Shown here: one piece after another, positions 1 through 8,042 of the stretch | Numbering within the stretch: position 1 is the first letter of the stretch | How the letters are laid out: each line of letters starts with the position of its first letter | Source: Clostridium sp. AM49-4BH | GTDB lineage: Bacteria > Bacillota > Clostridia > Lachnospirales > Lachnospiraceae | Reading direction: 5' to 3' | Length of the DNA: 49,091 nucleotides | Assembly: GCF_003478335.1 (NCBI RefSeq) | Contig: NZ_QUFB01000020.1 | Span: 1-49,091 of the forward strand | Notes under the pieces: model-generated | Seen by the model: only the letters and a program-made list of their open reading frames with translations | What the model was told of the DNA's origin: nothing | The model's database searches: none | Translations under genes and position numbers: made by a program

Positions 1-173
1 AAATCTTACCGGATACAGAAGAACTGTTGATGCTTCTGGAAGAAAAGACAGACCAGATACAGAAACTCACAGACGAAAATCAGCAATGGCAGGAATTGGC
101 ACAGAAATTAAACAGCGAGAACCGGCTATTGCAGAAACAGAACAGCGAATTACTGAACTTGAACAGCAATTAG
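1..173 (+). CDS. C-terminal end of a coiled-coil protein, 5' part outside the window
   Basis: The frame beginning at base 3 is open from the left edge to a TAG at 171-173 and encodes about 56 residues. It is rich in Glu, Gln, Leu and Asn (EELLMLLEEKTDQIQKL and similar), with heptad-like spacing typical of a coiled coil. No domain can be named from this tail. It lies 18 bases upstream of the DUF6040-like gene and probably shares its transcript. In mobile elements of Clostridia such coiled-coil tails often end mobilisation proteins, but that is inference from the neighbourhood only. Confidence 0.5.
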   Translation, partial: ILPDTEELLMLLEEKTDQIQKLTDENQQWQELAQKLNSENRLLQKQNSELLNLNSN

Positions 174-191
174 AGAAAGGAAGGTTGATTG

Positions 192-1160
192 ATGAACGAA
201 TTAAGAAACTCAAAGAGCGACGATCAACTGGAAGAGTTGCTTCTGCTGACAGAGCAGATGCAGGAAGAACTCGACCAGAAAGACCGGACTATCAGGGAAC
301 TGAAAGTGCAGCTCGACGAATCGCTGACCTTGAACGAGAAGTTAAACAGCGAGAACAAAACAGAGAACATTCAAGCCTTAAAGAACGACTTGAGGAAAAC
401 AAAAGAATTGTTGCAGAGCGAGAAAGAGAAAACACACACCGTCCAAGCCATGATAGAGGAATGTCGAGATAAGCAGAGACAGGCAGAACAGGAACGGGAT
501 TATGCACTCTCCCATCAGAAAAAAGTAGAGATACCGGTTGAAAAGCCGGTACTCTATCAAAAGTGCGGGAATTGTAAACAGACAGCTTATCTGAAAGCTA
601 AGGAAAAGTATGATATGCAGAGGGAAAAACTGGCAGGCAGATATAAAACAAAAACAGCCATGTATGAAGCATTGATGTTTCTGCTGATATGGTATTCCGT
701 ATCAACTACTCTTTTTCAGATGATACGGTCAAAAATATTTATTTCTGATTGCGTGGTATTCTTTGATACAATCGCAACTTTCACACAGACCATTGCTGGC
801 TGGGTTGTACTGGCAGGAAAGAACGTGGCACAGATTAGTGATGGAATATCCAATCCTGTCGTTGCTGGAATTATAAACTGGCTGATAAGAATATTGATTT
901 GCGGTGGATGTCTGGTGGGTGTGGGAATACTTTTGGCATTCATCGAAATAAAGATTGCAGGGCTATATAAGAAATACTGTTGGGATATGATTACCATAAT
1001 GGTGATACTTGTAAGTATGGCAATAGCTATCTACTTTGGGGATTGGATAAAGGAAGTATTGCCAATCAATCTGCTATTTCTCTTATTATTCGTGCAACTG
1101 GTATATGTTGGAATCAGGTGGTATGTAAAGGGATGGCGGGAAAACAGAGGTTATGTTTAA
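192..1160 (+). CDS. DUF6040-like membrane protein with N-terminal coiled coil
   Basis: This 322-residue protein has three visible parts. Residues 1 to about 110 are a Glu/Lys/Gln-rich coiled coil. A CGNC motif sits near residue 124. The C-terminal half has about four hydrophobic segments and ends in a basic tail (KGWRENRGYV). The start is ATG 192, preceded by AAAGGAAGG at 177-184; TTG 189 is also in frame. I recognise it as resembling DUF6040 proteins of Firmicute integrative elements, from memory. Function is unknown; membrane topology suggests an accessory role at the cell envelope. A second, N-terminally truncated copy lies at 7341-7976, so the family was duplicated in this region. Confidence 0.6.
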   Translation: MNELRNSKSDDQLEELLLLTEQMQEELDQKDRTIRELKVQLDESLTLNEKLNSENKTENIQALKNDLRKTKELLQSEKEKTHTVQAMIEECRDKQRQAEQERDYALSHQKKVEIPVEKPVLYQKCGNCKQTAYLKAKEKYDMQREKLAGRYKTKTAMYEALMFLLIWYSVSTTLFQMIRSKIFISDCVVFFDTIATFTQTIAGWVVLAGKNVAQISDGISNPVVAGIINWLIRILICGGCLVGVGILLAFIEIKIAGLYKKYCWDMITIMVILVSMAIAIYFGDWIKEVLPINLLFLLLFVQLVYVGIRWYVKGWRENRGYV

Positions 1161-1214
1161 AAATAAAAAAATTGTCTGAGACGCAGCGAAGTAAATAAAA
1201 TGAGTAGTATTATA

Positions 1215-1255
1215 AGAAGTCAGCAGTGCGTGAATAAACTGCTGGCTTCTTTTTT
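1215..1255 (+). terminator. Rho-independent terminator after the DUF6040-like gene
   Basis: A 12-bp stem (1215-1226 with 1239-1250, one G-T wobble) encloses a 12-base loop and is followed by six T residues. It closes the transcript of the gene ending at 1160. The 235 bases from here to 1492 contain a 15-base palindrome at about 1266-1280 and no gene I can support. Confidence 0.85.
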
Positions 1256-1491
1256 GATAGATACAGTCACTCTCAGAGAGTGTGCAGGATAGTAAAGTAA
1301 TAATATCAACATGCCGATATAGAAAATGCAGGGAAGCATTGTATTTCAAAGAGTTTGAGATACAGAGCTTCTACTAAGGCAGTGGTCATCTTGTAAAAAT
1401 ATGGTCTTTGTGTGCGTAATATGGTCGTTTGATGATATGGGACTAGGAGAACAGGTTATTTTATCCGATAAAGAAAGCAAAGGAGGTTACT

Positions 1492-1758
1492 ATGAGTAAT
1501 ACAATTAATGTGAACTATATGACGCGGGCTTACAATCAGTACCAGCAGAAAAATGCGGCTAAAGATCAGGAGAAGGAAGATACAAGTTTTGCGGATAGTG
1601 TAAGAGAAAAGAGCGAAGCTAGTGGAAGTATAGTGGGCAATTCAAAAATAGGTTCTGTGTCTGCTAAAGATATGACGATGGTGGAATACAAGCAGTACAT
1701 TTACAATTCAGATAAACTGATTGGAGGAATAGAAGTATGCACATTGGTTCTGGTCTGA
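1492..1758 (+). CDS. Small polar protein of unknown function, probably truncated
   Basis: An 88-residue polar protein starts at ATG 1492 behind AAAGGAGG at 1481-1488. It begins MSNTINVNYMTRAYNQYQQ, a short polar N-terminus with Asn and Tyr like those of the proteins at 2417, 3789 and 5420. A motif MTMVEYKQYIYN lies near residue 62. The last 12 residues overlap the next gene in another frame, so I suspect the original C-terminal part was lost by deletion. No signal peptide or membrane segment is visible. Function is unknown. Confidence 0.5.
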   Translation: MSNTINVNYMTRAYNQYQQKNAAKDQEKEDTSFADSVREKSEASGSIVGNSKIGSVSAKDMTMVEYKQYIYNSDKLIGGIEVCTLVLV

Positions 1759-2282
1759 ATACCGTATCTTCATTGTACGGTCAACAAAAAGGTAATCAAA
1801 TGAAAACTCCTGCATCTGGGGAAAAGACATTTTATATGGCAGAAACACCGAAGGTATATCAGATATTTACAACAGATAATATGTTGTGGACAGGAGGTAA
1901 TGGTACAGGTCTTTCTTATTGTCTTAAATATGCGGATGATTCGACGGATGAAAATCCTGTGGTGTTAGCGAAAGGTGTGGACGAAAACGGGAAAGAGTTT
2001 GAGCAAAGAATTTATATCAATGATGTTAATCCATCAAATGCTACAGTAGTCGAAATGCGTGCATTGGAGGCACATTACAAAGTGGAAAAGCAGGGAGGTT
2101 TCACGTCTCTGCCGCTTGAAGCTGGTAATATGGGACTTAACGACAGAAGAGATTTTATCGCAATGTTCAAAAAAAGCATAGAAGATTTAAACAAATTGGG
2201 AAGGTTTGACTTATCGTTGCTTTGGACGAAAAGTATGGATACATATCTTAATTTGCCAAATGCAAATAGTAAGTATAAATAG
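1737..2282 (+). CDS. Conserved hypothetical protein, 181 residues
   Basis: The gene starts at ATG 1737, inside the end of the previous gene, with TTGGAGGA about 8 bases upstream, so translational coupling is likely. The protein is soluble with no signal peptide. A central part (NPVVLAKGVDENGKEFEQ, then INDVNPSNATVVEMRALEAH) looks like a compact folded domain of a kind I remember from hypothetical proteins in gut Lachnospiraceae. The C-terminal third is alpha-helical. It belongs to the group of small proteins scattered over 1490-6200. No function can be assigned. Confidence 0.6.
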   Translation: MHIGSGLNTVSSLYGQQKGNQMKTPASGEKTFYMAETPKVYQIFTTDNMLWTGGNGTGLSYCLKYADDSTDENPVVLAKGVDENGKEFEQRIYINDVNPSNATVVEMRALEAHYKVEKQGGFTSLPLEAGNMGLNDRRDFIAMFKKSIEDLNKLGRFDLSLLWTKSMDTYLNLPNANSKYK

Positions 2283-2416
2283 TGCTTAGTCATTTGAACA
2301 TAGGAAAAAAAGAGAACTTGGATTACATATCATATTGAGGCTGAGAGAAATTAAATATCCAAGTCGTTCAATATAATAGAAATTATTTTAAGTTTCAATA
2401 ACAGGGAGGTAGGATT

Positions 2417-3166
2417 ATGGCAATTACGGGTATCAATAACAGCAGTTACACATCGTATTATGCTTCAAATTATAAGAATACTGTAAAAAAAACAGATAGT
2501 GAAAAGGATAGTACAAATACAAAAGATGGCAACGTGACAACAAGTACAGTTGAATTAAAAACATCACGTCCCGGTGTGACAAAAACAGAGCAGATTAAGA
2601 CAGGGTATAGTAATGTAAATGATTATTCAAAATACTTGCAAGGAAAATACCATTATATGAATATAGGGCTGACTTCAATGCAGGGTATTCCGACAACGGT
2701 ATCTGTTTCAAGTGCATTTTTACAAAAGTGCATGAATGATCCGGAAAAAGCAAAGTATTTGGAGGAAAACTTAGCAGCCATTCCGGATTGTACAAAAGAT
2801 ACGATTAATGGATGTTTGGGCACTGTGACAAATCAGAGTTATATGATTGATGCAAACGGAAATATTATAGAGACAGCATCTTGTACAAATGATCCAGATG
2901 GGAAAATAGCGAAAGAGAATGCTGAACGAAAGGCAAAAGAGAACAGAGAAAAAGAGGAAAAAGTAAAAGAGAAAAGAGCTGCTAAAAAAGCAGAGGAAGA
3001 AAAAGCTGCAAAGAAACGTGCAGAAAAATCGGCAGAAAGAAAGGAAACGGGTGATTATACCTTATCCGTAACTGGTAATGATGTAAAAAGTATGACACAG
3101 AGCCTTGTAGCAGAATCTGTGAGTATTTCTGTACCTGATAGATCGAGTTTTGATATTAAGGCATAA
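2417..3166 (+). CDS. DUF6033-like protein with Lys/Glu-rich helix
   Basis: A 249-residue protein starts at ATG 2417 after AGGGAGG. The N-terminus (MAITGINNSSYTSYYASNY) is polar and Tyr/Asn/Ser-rich. Residues 70-160 form a mixed domain containing VSSAFLQKCMNDPEKAKYLEENL. Residues about 165-210 are a highly charged Lys/Glu/Ala helix, likely a single alpha helix or coiled coil. The C-terminal 40 residues are uncharged. It resembles DUF6033 proteins from memory; function is unknown. It has its own terminator at 3283. Confidence 0.6.
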   Translation: MAITGINNSSYTSYYASNYKNTVKKTDSEKDSTNTKDGNVTTSTVELKTSRPGVTKTEQIKTGYSNVNDYSKYLQGKYHYMNIGLTSMQGIPTTVSVSSAFLQKCMNDPEKAKYLEENLAAIPDCTKDTINGCLGTVTNQSYMIDANGNIIETASCTNDPDGKIAKENAERKAKENREKEEKVKEKRAAKKAEEEKAAKKRAEKSAERKETGDYTLSVTGNDVKSMTQSLVAESVSISVPDRSSFDIKA

Positions 3167-3282
3167 GAAGGTTCGGTAAAAGGAAAATATCAAATCGGTA
3201 CTTTGGTTGGAACTGCGATTTTGGCTAAAAGATTGTGAATTGCCAATATAATCAATAGTTTCTTCTATGAAAAGATAAGATG

Positions 3283-3322
3283 ACAGGGTGGAAGGCTATG
3301 GAGAGCTGACCGCCCTGTTTTT
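3283..3322 (+). terminator. Rho-independent terminator after the DUF6033-like gene
   Basis: A nine-base stem with one wobble (3283-3291 with 3310-3318) is followed by five T residues. It lies 117 bases after the stop codon at 3166. Confidence 0.75.
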
Positions 3323-3392
3323 ATCCAGAAAAATGCAGAAATAATCAAGAGAAAATCAAAATCTTTCTGCTATTCTGTTTCATGGGTTTTAT

Positions 3393-3740
3393 ATGTACGA
3401 AGATAGGCTTCTACAAGTGCAAGAATGGTGGTTATCTGATCGCTTGTACATTCTGAAGGATAAACCAACAGTCTTTGGTAATCCAGATTATCAAATGAAT
3501 AGCAATTCTGTACAGAAACAATTAAAAGCAGCAGCGATCGACACAAACAGTAAAAAGTATAAAGCAGTACTGAGTGAGATGATGAAAAATGGAAACGGTG
3601 CAATGTTTACAAATGTTCAGGCAATTAAGAACCTGATGAGCCAGTATGACAAAAATGGAGACTGGATTGATCCGAATACCGGATTAACAGGACTTGCTGT
3701 AACGGATGAGAACAGAAACAGTTATAAACATATCATTTGA
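3393..3740 (+). pseudogene. Truncated DUF3879-like protein
   Basis: The open frame codes for 115 residues, but only the part after about residue 33 looks like a protein of this group. It contains the segments DTNSKKYKAVLSEMM and QAIKNLMSQYDKNGDWIDP, which align with NTNSKQYKALKEKGW and DTIIKNLMKQFDSDGDL of the intact gene at 5420. The normal N-terminus is missing and no ribosome site precedes the first Met. The gene stops right after the Asp-rich motif, so the C-terminal half is also absent. It is best read as a decayed paralogue of the 5420 gene. Confidence 0.5.
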
Positions 3741-3788
3741 GGCGGTTTTTAATGCGAAAGCCTAATGAAAGAATGGAGGTATTATAAA

Positions 3789-3893
3789 ATGTCTAGTGTG
3801 AACAATTATATGAATGGCATCTATGACAATAACATATCCTGTAGGAGTTGCATGTTCTGCGATTATGTATTTTATAATAAAGCAAAATGGTAA
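3789..3893 (+). pseudogene. 5' stub of a small protein gene fused to foreign sequence
   Basis: ATG 3789 follows a good AATGGAGG site and begins MSSVNNYMNGIYDN, matching the polar N-terminal style of the neighbouring small proteins. After about 14 residues the DNA changes to a MATE-like tail read in another frame, giving a chimeric 34-residue ORF that ends at 3893. This is a deletion junction rather than a functional gene. Confidence 0.45.
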
Positions 3894-3918
3894 TTTTTTG
3901 AAAAAAGTTTCGGATTAG
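3832..3918 (+). pseudogene. C-terminal remnant of a MATE-type efflux transporter
   Basis: In the frame starting at 3832 the DNA encodes TYPVGVACSAIMYFI followed by IKQNGNFLKKVSD and a stop. This is a hydrophobic helix plus basic tail of the kind that ends MATE transporters. Only about 28 residues remain. The upstream part is replaced by the stub at 3789, so a deletion joined two genes here. Confidence 0.4.
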
Positions 3919-3977
3919 ATGTAGTGTTTGCCGCTGAAACCGTAGTATATGAGTGAAGCCGGAAAGGAGGCGGTGTG

Positions 3978-4538
3978 ATGATAGACGATGAAAAAATCAT
4001 AGAAATGTTTTTTGAGCGTTCGGAACAGGGCATACGGGAACTGGACATAAAATATGGAAAAGCCTGTCACAATCTTTCCTACCATATAGTAGGGAGCAGA
4101 CAGGACGCGGAGGAATGTGTAAACGACGCTTATTTAGGTGCATGGAACGCCATTCCCCCAGCACGACCTAACCCATTGTTGTCGTATCTTTTGAAAATCG
4201 TTCGGAATATTTCGCTCAAAATCTATTGGAGAAAGGAAGCAGCCAAACGAAGCAGTCATTACACGATTGCTTTGGAGGAAATTGAAGCCTGTATTGCAGA
4301 CCAGAAAAACATTGAAGAAGAAATCGAGGTCAGAGAGTTAGCCTGTATCATTGAGTCTTTTTTAGACACGCTGACTATCGAAAACCGCGTTATCTTTATG
4401 CGCCGCTATTGGTTTTCCGACAGCTACAAGGACATAGCCGAGTTTGTAGGGCTTTCAGAAAAAAATATTTCTGTCCGGCTGACCCGTATCCGCGAGAAAA
4501 TGAAGCAATACTTGATTGAAAGAGAGGTATTCGTATGA
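3978..4538 (+). CDS. ECF-type RNA polymerase sigma factor
   Basis: A 186-residue sigma-70 family protein. Region 2 spans about residues 10-90 (YHIVGSRQDAEECVNDAY, then LSYLLKIVRNISLKIY). Region 4 spans about 120-180 and includes a helix-turn-helix (DSYKDIAEFVGLSEKNISVRLTRIREKMK). The start is ATG 3978 with AAAGGAGG at 3963-3970. Its stop overlaps the start of the next gene by ATGA, the usual arrangement for a sigma factor and its membrane partner. It likely directs transcription of a small regulon in response to an envelope signal; targets are not evident here. Confidence 0.85.
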   Translation: MIDDEKIIEMFFERSEQGIRELDIKYGKACHNLSYHIVGSRQDAEECVNDAYLGAWNAIPPARPNPLLSYLLKIVRNISLKIYWRKEAAKRSSHYTIALEEIEACIADQKNIEEEIEVRELACIIESFLDTLTIENRVIFMRRYWFSDSYKDIAEFVGLSEKNISVRLTRIREKMKQYLIEREVFV

Positions 4539-5167
4539 ACGCAAAGAAATTTTCTGACGCTATGAGCGAGCTTGATACAAAATATGTTGATGAAGCACTC
4601 AACTACAAAACGAAAATGAAAAAGCCTATATGGATAAAGTGGGGAATTATGGCAGCCTGTCTTTGCCTTATAATTTGCGTAGTTACAATTCCGCGTTTAC
4701 TTAATGGCTCTAATCCCCCTATTTCTGGAGATTTGGCTCCTATGGTTTATGTAAATAACAAGTTGTATCAATATACGGATAGTCAACTCGATTTTACAGA
4801 TAAAGAAAGCCAGTTCACTTATTTAGGGGAAATCGAAAGCAAAGTTAGCTCATCGCAAGAGCCAAAAGAGAATTTCCAAGCCAATGACGATATTGTAGGT
4901 GCTAAAGTATATCAATATGAAAATAATATTGTGGTTTTAATTGATGGTAAATATTTCTTATATAGTCATATGGAAGATGCTGAAAATGAAACGGTTGAAT
5001 TTGAAGGACAGTTATTTAACAAATCGGACTTATCCGAAGAAACCCTTGAATGGCTTGAGTGGTATAATTCGATACCGCCAGAAAAACAACTTGCTGTCAA
5101 TTCAATTCCAGCCGAGCTATATACTGATGACGGTGTTGGAACGGTTGACGCAGACCAAGAAAAATAA
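4535..5167 (+). CDS. Membrane-anchored anti-sigma-factor-like protein
   Basis: This 210-residue protein has a cytosolic N-terminus of about 35 residues, a single membrane segment (IMAACLCLIICVVTIPRLL, about residues 39-57) and an extracytoplasmic domain. It overlaps the sigma gene by four bases. The topology and the coupling support a role in holding the sigma factor inactive at the membrane, but no zinc-binding anti-sigma motif is visible, so this is by position and topology. The outer domain (VYVNNKLYQYTDSQL) resembles putative sensor domains of Clostridia. Confidence 0.7.
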   Translation: MNAKKFSDAMSELDTKYVDEALNYKTKMKKPIWIKWGIMAACLCLIICVVTIPRLLNGSNPPISGDLAPMVYVNNKLYQYTDSQLDFTDKESQFTYLGEIESKVSSSQEPKENFQANDDIVGAKVYQYENNIVVLIDGKYFLYSHMEDAENETVEFEGQLFNKSDLSEETLEWLEWYNSIPPEKQLAVNSIPAELYTDDGVGTVDADQEK

Positions 5168-5177
5168 TTTTGATTGA

Positions 5178-5321
5178 CACCCACAAGGGACAGCCGAGAT
5201 TGAGGATGGAAAGAAGAAAATCCGCCAGTTTGAGAACTTGGAAAAGAGGTTGCGTCAAAAGTTATCCAAAGAGGAACGAAGAACACGCAACAACCACCTG
5301 TATAATCAAGAGGGCACTTAA
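5178..5321 (+). pseudogene. Remnant of a DUF3847-like mobile-element protein
   Basis: An open stretch of 47 codons follows directly after an in-frame TGA and has no start. It encodes EIEDGKKKIRQFENLEKRL followed by RQKLSKEERRTRNNHLYNQEG. This resembles, from memory, short DUF3847 proteins of Firmicute conjugative elements, which carry a basic coiled coil and a RTHRL-like motif. It lies directly behind the anti-sigma gene and supports the view that this region is a decayed integrative element. Confidence 0.4.
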
Positions 5322-5419
5322 CAGTGAAACTTATTTCTTGGAGATTTATGACGATATATACTATATAGCATTGAGTTAATTCTAAACGGATTTTGAATTT
5401 ATTTACAAGGAGGTTTTAT

Positions 5420-6052
5420 ATGTCAATGAATATCAGCGGATTAGGCAATACCTATAATGGTATCAACACAAATAGTAAACAATATAAGGCTTTGAAAGAA
5501 AAAGGCTGGTTATCTGGTATTATGCAAAATGAAGCCATGATGTCAGCAGAAGAAAGATTGATATATGAAACATTCGGTGGAAGAGATACCATTATTAAGA
5601 ATCTGATGAAGCAATTTGATTCGGATGGCGATTTACTGAATGCAAATGGAGTGGCGGGAATGGATGTTACCGGAAAAGGTACATCATGGCAGCAGCTCAC
5701 GAGTGTATCCGAGGAATATCGTCAAAAGATGTTTGATAATGTGAAGAGGGAATTTATTAAGGAAAACGGTATTTCAAATGGTGATACAACTAAGCGTTCA
5801 GATATTTTTAAGGATTATCAGTTAAGCGTAAGTAAAGACAAACGTTTAAGTGGTACATGGACTTTAGAGCAATACGAAGGACAGTATAGAGCTGCTATGT
5901 ATGCAGCAGTGAAATCGGCTAATCCAAATTGGAAGCCGGGACAAAAGTTTGATACAAGCATTCTTGATAACGTTACAAGAGAATCAGTGGAATCTACGCT
6001 TGTCAAAAATGGTAATAGGTTAGTTCGCAATTCTATTGATGTATCAGTATAG
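5420..6052 (+). CDS. DUF3879-like protein
   Basis: A 210-residue protein starts at ATG 5420 behind AAGGAGG; the frame is open from 5393 but lacks a ribosome site there. The N-terminus (MSMNISGLGNTYNGINTN) is polar. An Asp-rich segment KQFDSDGDLLNANG at about residue 69 could be an EF-hand-like calcium loop. The C-terminal half holds a helical domain ending FDTSILDNVTRESVES. A truncated paralogue lies at 3393 and a C-terminal scrap at 6091, so the gene was tandemly duplicated. Function is unknown. Confidence 0.6.
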   Translation: MSMNISGLGNTYNGINTNSKQYKALKEKGWLSGIMQNEAMMSAEERLIYETFGGRDTIIKNLMKQFDSDGDLLNANGVAGMDVTGKGTSWQQLTSVSEEYRQKMFDNVKREFIKENGISNGDTTKRSDIFKDYQLSVSKDKRLSGTWTLEQYEGQYRAAMYAAVKSANPNWKPGQKFDTSILDNVTRESVESTLVKNGNRLVRNSIDVSV

Positions 6053-6090
6053 AATACAACATCTTTGGTGCTAGAGATACGGTCAAATAA

Positions 6091-6199
6091 GCTGCTCCAT
6101 CATGGGAAAAGTATAAAATTAGGAGCTTTAGATAATATCACAAGGGAAAAGTTTTCAAAAACTTCTGGTAACTCTTTGAAATACATATCATATCAATAG
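6091..6199 (+). pseudogene. C-terminal scrap of a second DUF3879-like copy
   Basis: Two frames together encode AAPSWEKYK and then LGALDNITREKFSKTSGNS before a stop at 6197. These align with NPNWKPGQKFDTSILDNVTRESVES in the intact gene just upstream. One frame change is needed, so this is a decayed duplicate. The rest of 6200-6420 holds only the hairpin at 6294. Confidence 0.4.
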
Positions 6200-6293
6200 A
6201 TACGATAATATAAATTATGTTTGTATTTGTTGATAACAGGTTTATATCGGAAAAATTGTAAATTTATTTTCTATGTGAATTTTCATTTTTGTA

Positions 6294-6322
6294 GGGCTGG
6301 CATTAGACCAGCCCTTGATTTC
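6294..6322 (+). terminator. Probable terminator hairpin
   Basis: A perfect seven-base GC-rich stem (6294-6300 with 6308-6314) encloses a seven-base loop and is followed by a weak T-rich stretch. It would end transcription from the 5420 gene, or of the minus-strand DUF6061-like gene if read from the other side. Confidence 0.5.
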
Positions 6323-6422
6323 ATTATAATAGATAAAAAGATATTGAATATATATGCACGGTAAAAAGACGATTCTCAATAAATGAGATTGGGAAAAAGT
6401 AACCTTAGTGCTGTTGAAAAAA

Positions 6423-6662
6423 TCACCATAGTTCTAATGAATCTTCTGCATCTACCCATATCTGCATTGTTTCATCAAGATATAATTTTGCATATTCAAG
6501 CGGTTTATCAATGGCAAGTGCGTTCAATGCACAGTCTGATCCGGGTGTGGTTTTTAAATCCTTTTCGGCTTCCCAACAGTCAATGCGGAGCATATAACCA
6601 GCAGAAGTATAAATATCAATGCTGTTTCTGTGTGGATTGTATTCTGCAAATATTGTTCTCAT
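6423..6662 (-). CDS. DUF6061-like small protein
   Basis: A minus-strand protein of 79 residues beginning MRTIFAEYNPHRNSIDIYT. The start at 6662 has AAGGAG about 10 bases upstream; an earlier in-frame Met at 6683 lacks one. A central motif MLRIDCWEAEKDLKTTPGSD and a C-terminal MQIWVDAEDSLEL are compact and well formed. I recall it as DUF6061, a small family frequent in Clostridial accessory regions; function is unknown. A 26-base scrap matching its C-terminal codons sits at 9556-9581. Confidence 0.6.
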   Translation of the reverse strand: MRTIFAEYNPHRNSIDIYTSAGYMLRIDCWEAEKDLKTTPGSDCALNALAIDKPLEYAKLYLDETMQIWVDAEDSLELW

Positions 6663-6717
6663 CGTATAGAATCTCCTTATCATTCAATCAGTCATTTGTT
6701 ACAAAAATCAGAAGCAT

Positions 6718-6771
6718 TTCAATCAGTTCACCATGTCACTTTTATTTTGTGTTATACTGTTTTATAGATTT
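6718..6771 (+). repeat. 54-bp dispersed repeat, copy 1
   Basis: This stretch matches 18681-18734 at 49 of 54 positions by eye. It contains a TATACT box. It lies upstream of the CCCTT repeat cluster at 6778-6848. The other copy lies directly before the GH114-like gene, so it may be a promoter-containing mobile fragment. Confidence 0.55.
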
Positions 6772-6777
6772 TTCTTG

Positions 6778-6848
6778 CCCTTGTATTTGCCCTTATCAGA
6801 GTTCGTAAACGCTGACGGGACGATATAACACAAGGGAAACAATAAGGG
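6778..6848 (+). repeat. Paired CCCTT boxes in inverted arrangement
   Basis: CCCTTGT (6778) and CCCTTAT (6790) are 12 bases apart. Their reverse complements ACAAGGG (6830) and ATAAGGG (6842) are also 12 bases apart. The spacing by about one helical turn suggests a protein-binding cluster, for example recombinase arm sites, but no integrase gene is present in the window. Confidence 0.45.
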
Positions 6849-6892
6849 AAAGCTCACCTGCGATAAATCCAGTGTTTTCAAGGGTTTGCAGA

Positions 6893-6927
6893 GAATTTAA
6901 TAACAAAATATAACAGTTATTAAATTC
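6893..6927 (+). repeat. AT-rich perfect palindrome
   Basis: A perfect 12-base inverted repeat (6893-6904 with 6916-6927) surrounds an 11-base AT loop. It has no T tract, so it is more likely a protein-binding site or origin-like element than a terminator. It lies 75 bases before the Cys-rich gene. Confidence 0.5.
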
Positions 6928-7001
6928 CCTAAAACAGGTGAAATCTCAATCGGAATTTATCAGAAAATGAGGAATAGTTGAAATGGAGGCGCTATAATAA
7001 C

Positions 7002-7325
7002 ATGAAGATTGAAGGGAACCAGAAAGAACTGGATGCAATGGTAGAATTTCATAAGGGAAACCGTGTCGAGGGGCTGAGACTGCAAGAAGAATTTGCAGCG
7101 GAATTTCGTAAGGAGTATAAAGACAAAGATCACTGTCCTTGCCTGAAAGCCTGTCGTTATCACGGAAACTGTAAGGAATGTGTAGCAATCCACAGAGCGC
7201 ATCAGGAACATGTTCCTAATTGTATGCGACCATTGATTAATAAAAAATTGAAATTGATGTCAGAATTAACAGAGCATACCTTGGCAAATGAAATAGAAGC
7301 TCCACATGAGATTTTAAGAAAATAG
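7002..7325 (+). CDS. Small Cys/His-rich protein, probable metal-binding
   Basis: A 107-residue protein with the start at ATG 7002 (TGGAGG at 6984-6989, a rather long spacing). Residues 1-35 are charged. The middle carries CPCLKACRYHGNCKECVAIH followed by C-M-R-P, giving five or more Cys and several His in about 35 residues, as in small zinc-binding proteins. The C-terminus is a basic helix. Its stop codon TAG is in the same frame as the following DUF6040-like remnant, so the two were joined by a deletion. Function is unknown. Confidence 0.6.
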   Translation: MKIEGNQKELDAMVEFHKGNRVEGLRLQEEFAAEFRKEYKDKDHCPCLKACRYHGNCKECVAIHRAHQEHVPNCMRPLINKKLKLMSELTEHTLANEIEAPHEILRK

Positions 7326-7340
7326 GCAATCCCGTTTAGC

Positions 7341-7976
7341 TTTGAGGTAGCTGTTGAGAAAAAAGTGCCTTATGAGAAATGTGAAAAATGTGACCGCACT
7401 GCTTACCAGAAAGCAAAAGAAAAATGCGATAACCGCAAAAGTCAGCTGGAAAAGAAATATAAAAATATGACAACTGGTTATGAAAGTATCCTGTTCCTAC
7501 TGGCATGGTACAGCATAACAATAACACTGTTTACGGCTATTCTTTCGCCAGTTTTCCTTAACGACTGTATCACCTTTTTCGGTGTGTTAGGAAAAGGAAT
7601 GGGCAGCTTGTTTCGGGAGTTTATCATAGGTGCAGATTCTTTCGGACAGTTAAGCAGCGGAATACCTAACCGTATCCTTTCCGGGCTTATGTACTGGCTG
7701 ATCGTAGCTATTGTTATGGGGATTTTATTCATAATAACCGGATTACTGATAGTTGGGATTGGTTATCAGGTAGGAAAAATCTACCGGAAATATTGTTGGG
7801 ATATCATCAGCATTGTGGAAGTTATTACAAGCACAGCCATTGCAATTTATTTTGGAGATTGGATAAAATCTGCTATTTCTATAAATCTCATTACACTATT
7901 ATTACTGGTGCATGTGGTTTATATTGGAATCAGATGCTATGTGAAAGACTGGATGGAAGAAAGAGGATACTGTTGA
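7341..7976 (+). pseudogene. N-terminally truncated DUF6040-like protein
   Basis: About 211 codons align with the C-terminal two thirds of the gene at 192: AVEKKVPYEKCEKCDRTAY here against PVEKPVLYQKCGNCKQTAY there, then four hydrophobic segments and a KDWMEERGYC tail. The coiled-coil N-terminus is missing, replaced by the Cys-rich gene in the same frame. GTG 7365 is the first possible start but has no good ribosome site. The copies have diverged strongly, so this is an old duplicate or a remnant of another element. Confidence 0.6.
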
Positions 7977-8042
7977 TATGGAGAATTAGATTTTTAAGAG
8001 TCTTTCGATATGTTAGATGAGTGCTATAAGAGATATCTGTTA

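Noticed and set aside
86..472. Open frame of 128 codons rich in Glu and Arg with coiled-coil look
   Set aside because: It overlaps the DUF6040-like gene in another frame and has no ribosome site; its composition follows from the Gln/Glu-rich codons of the real frame.
6383..6808. Plus-strand frame of 141 codons
   Set aside because: It is the shadow of the minus-strand DUF6061-like gene, which has a proper start and a recognisable motif.
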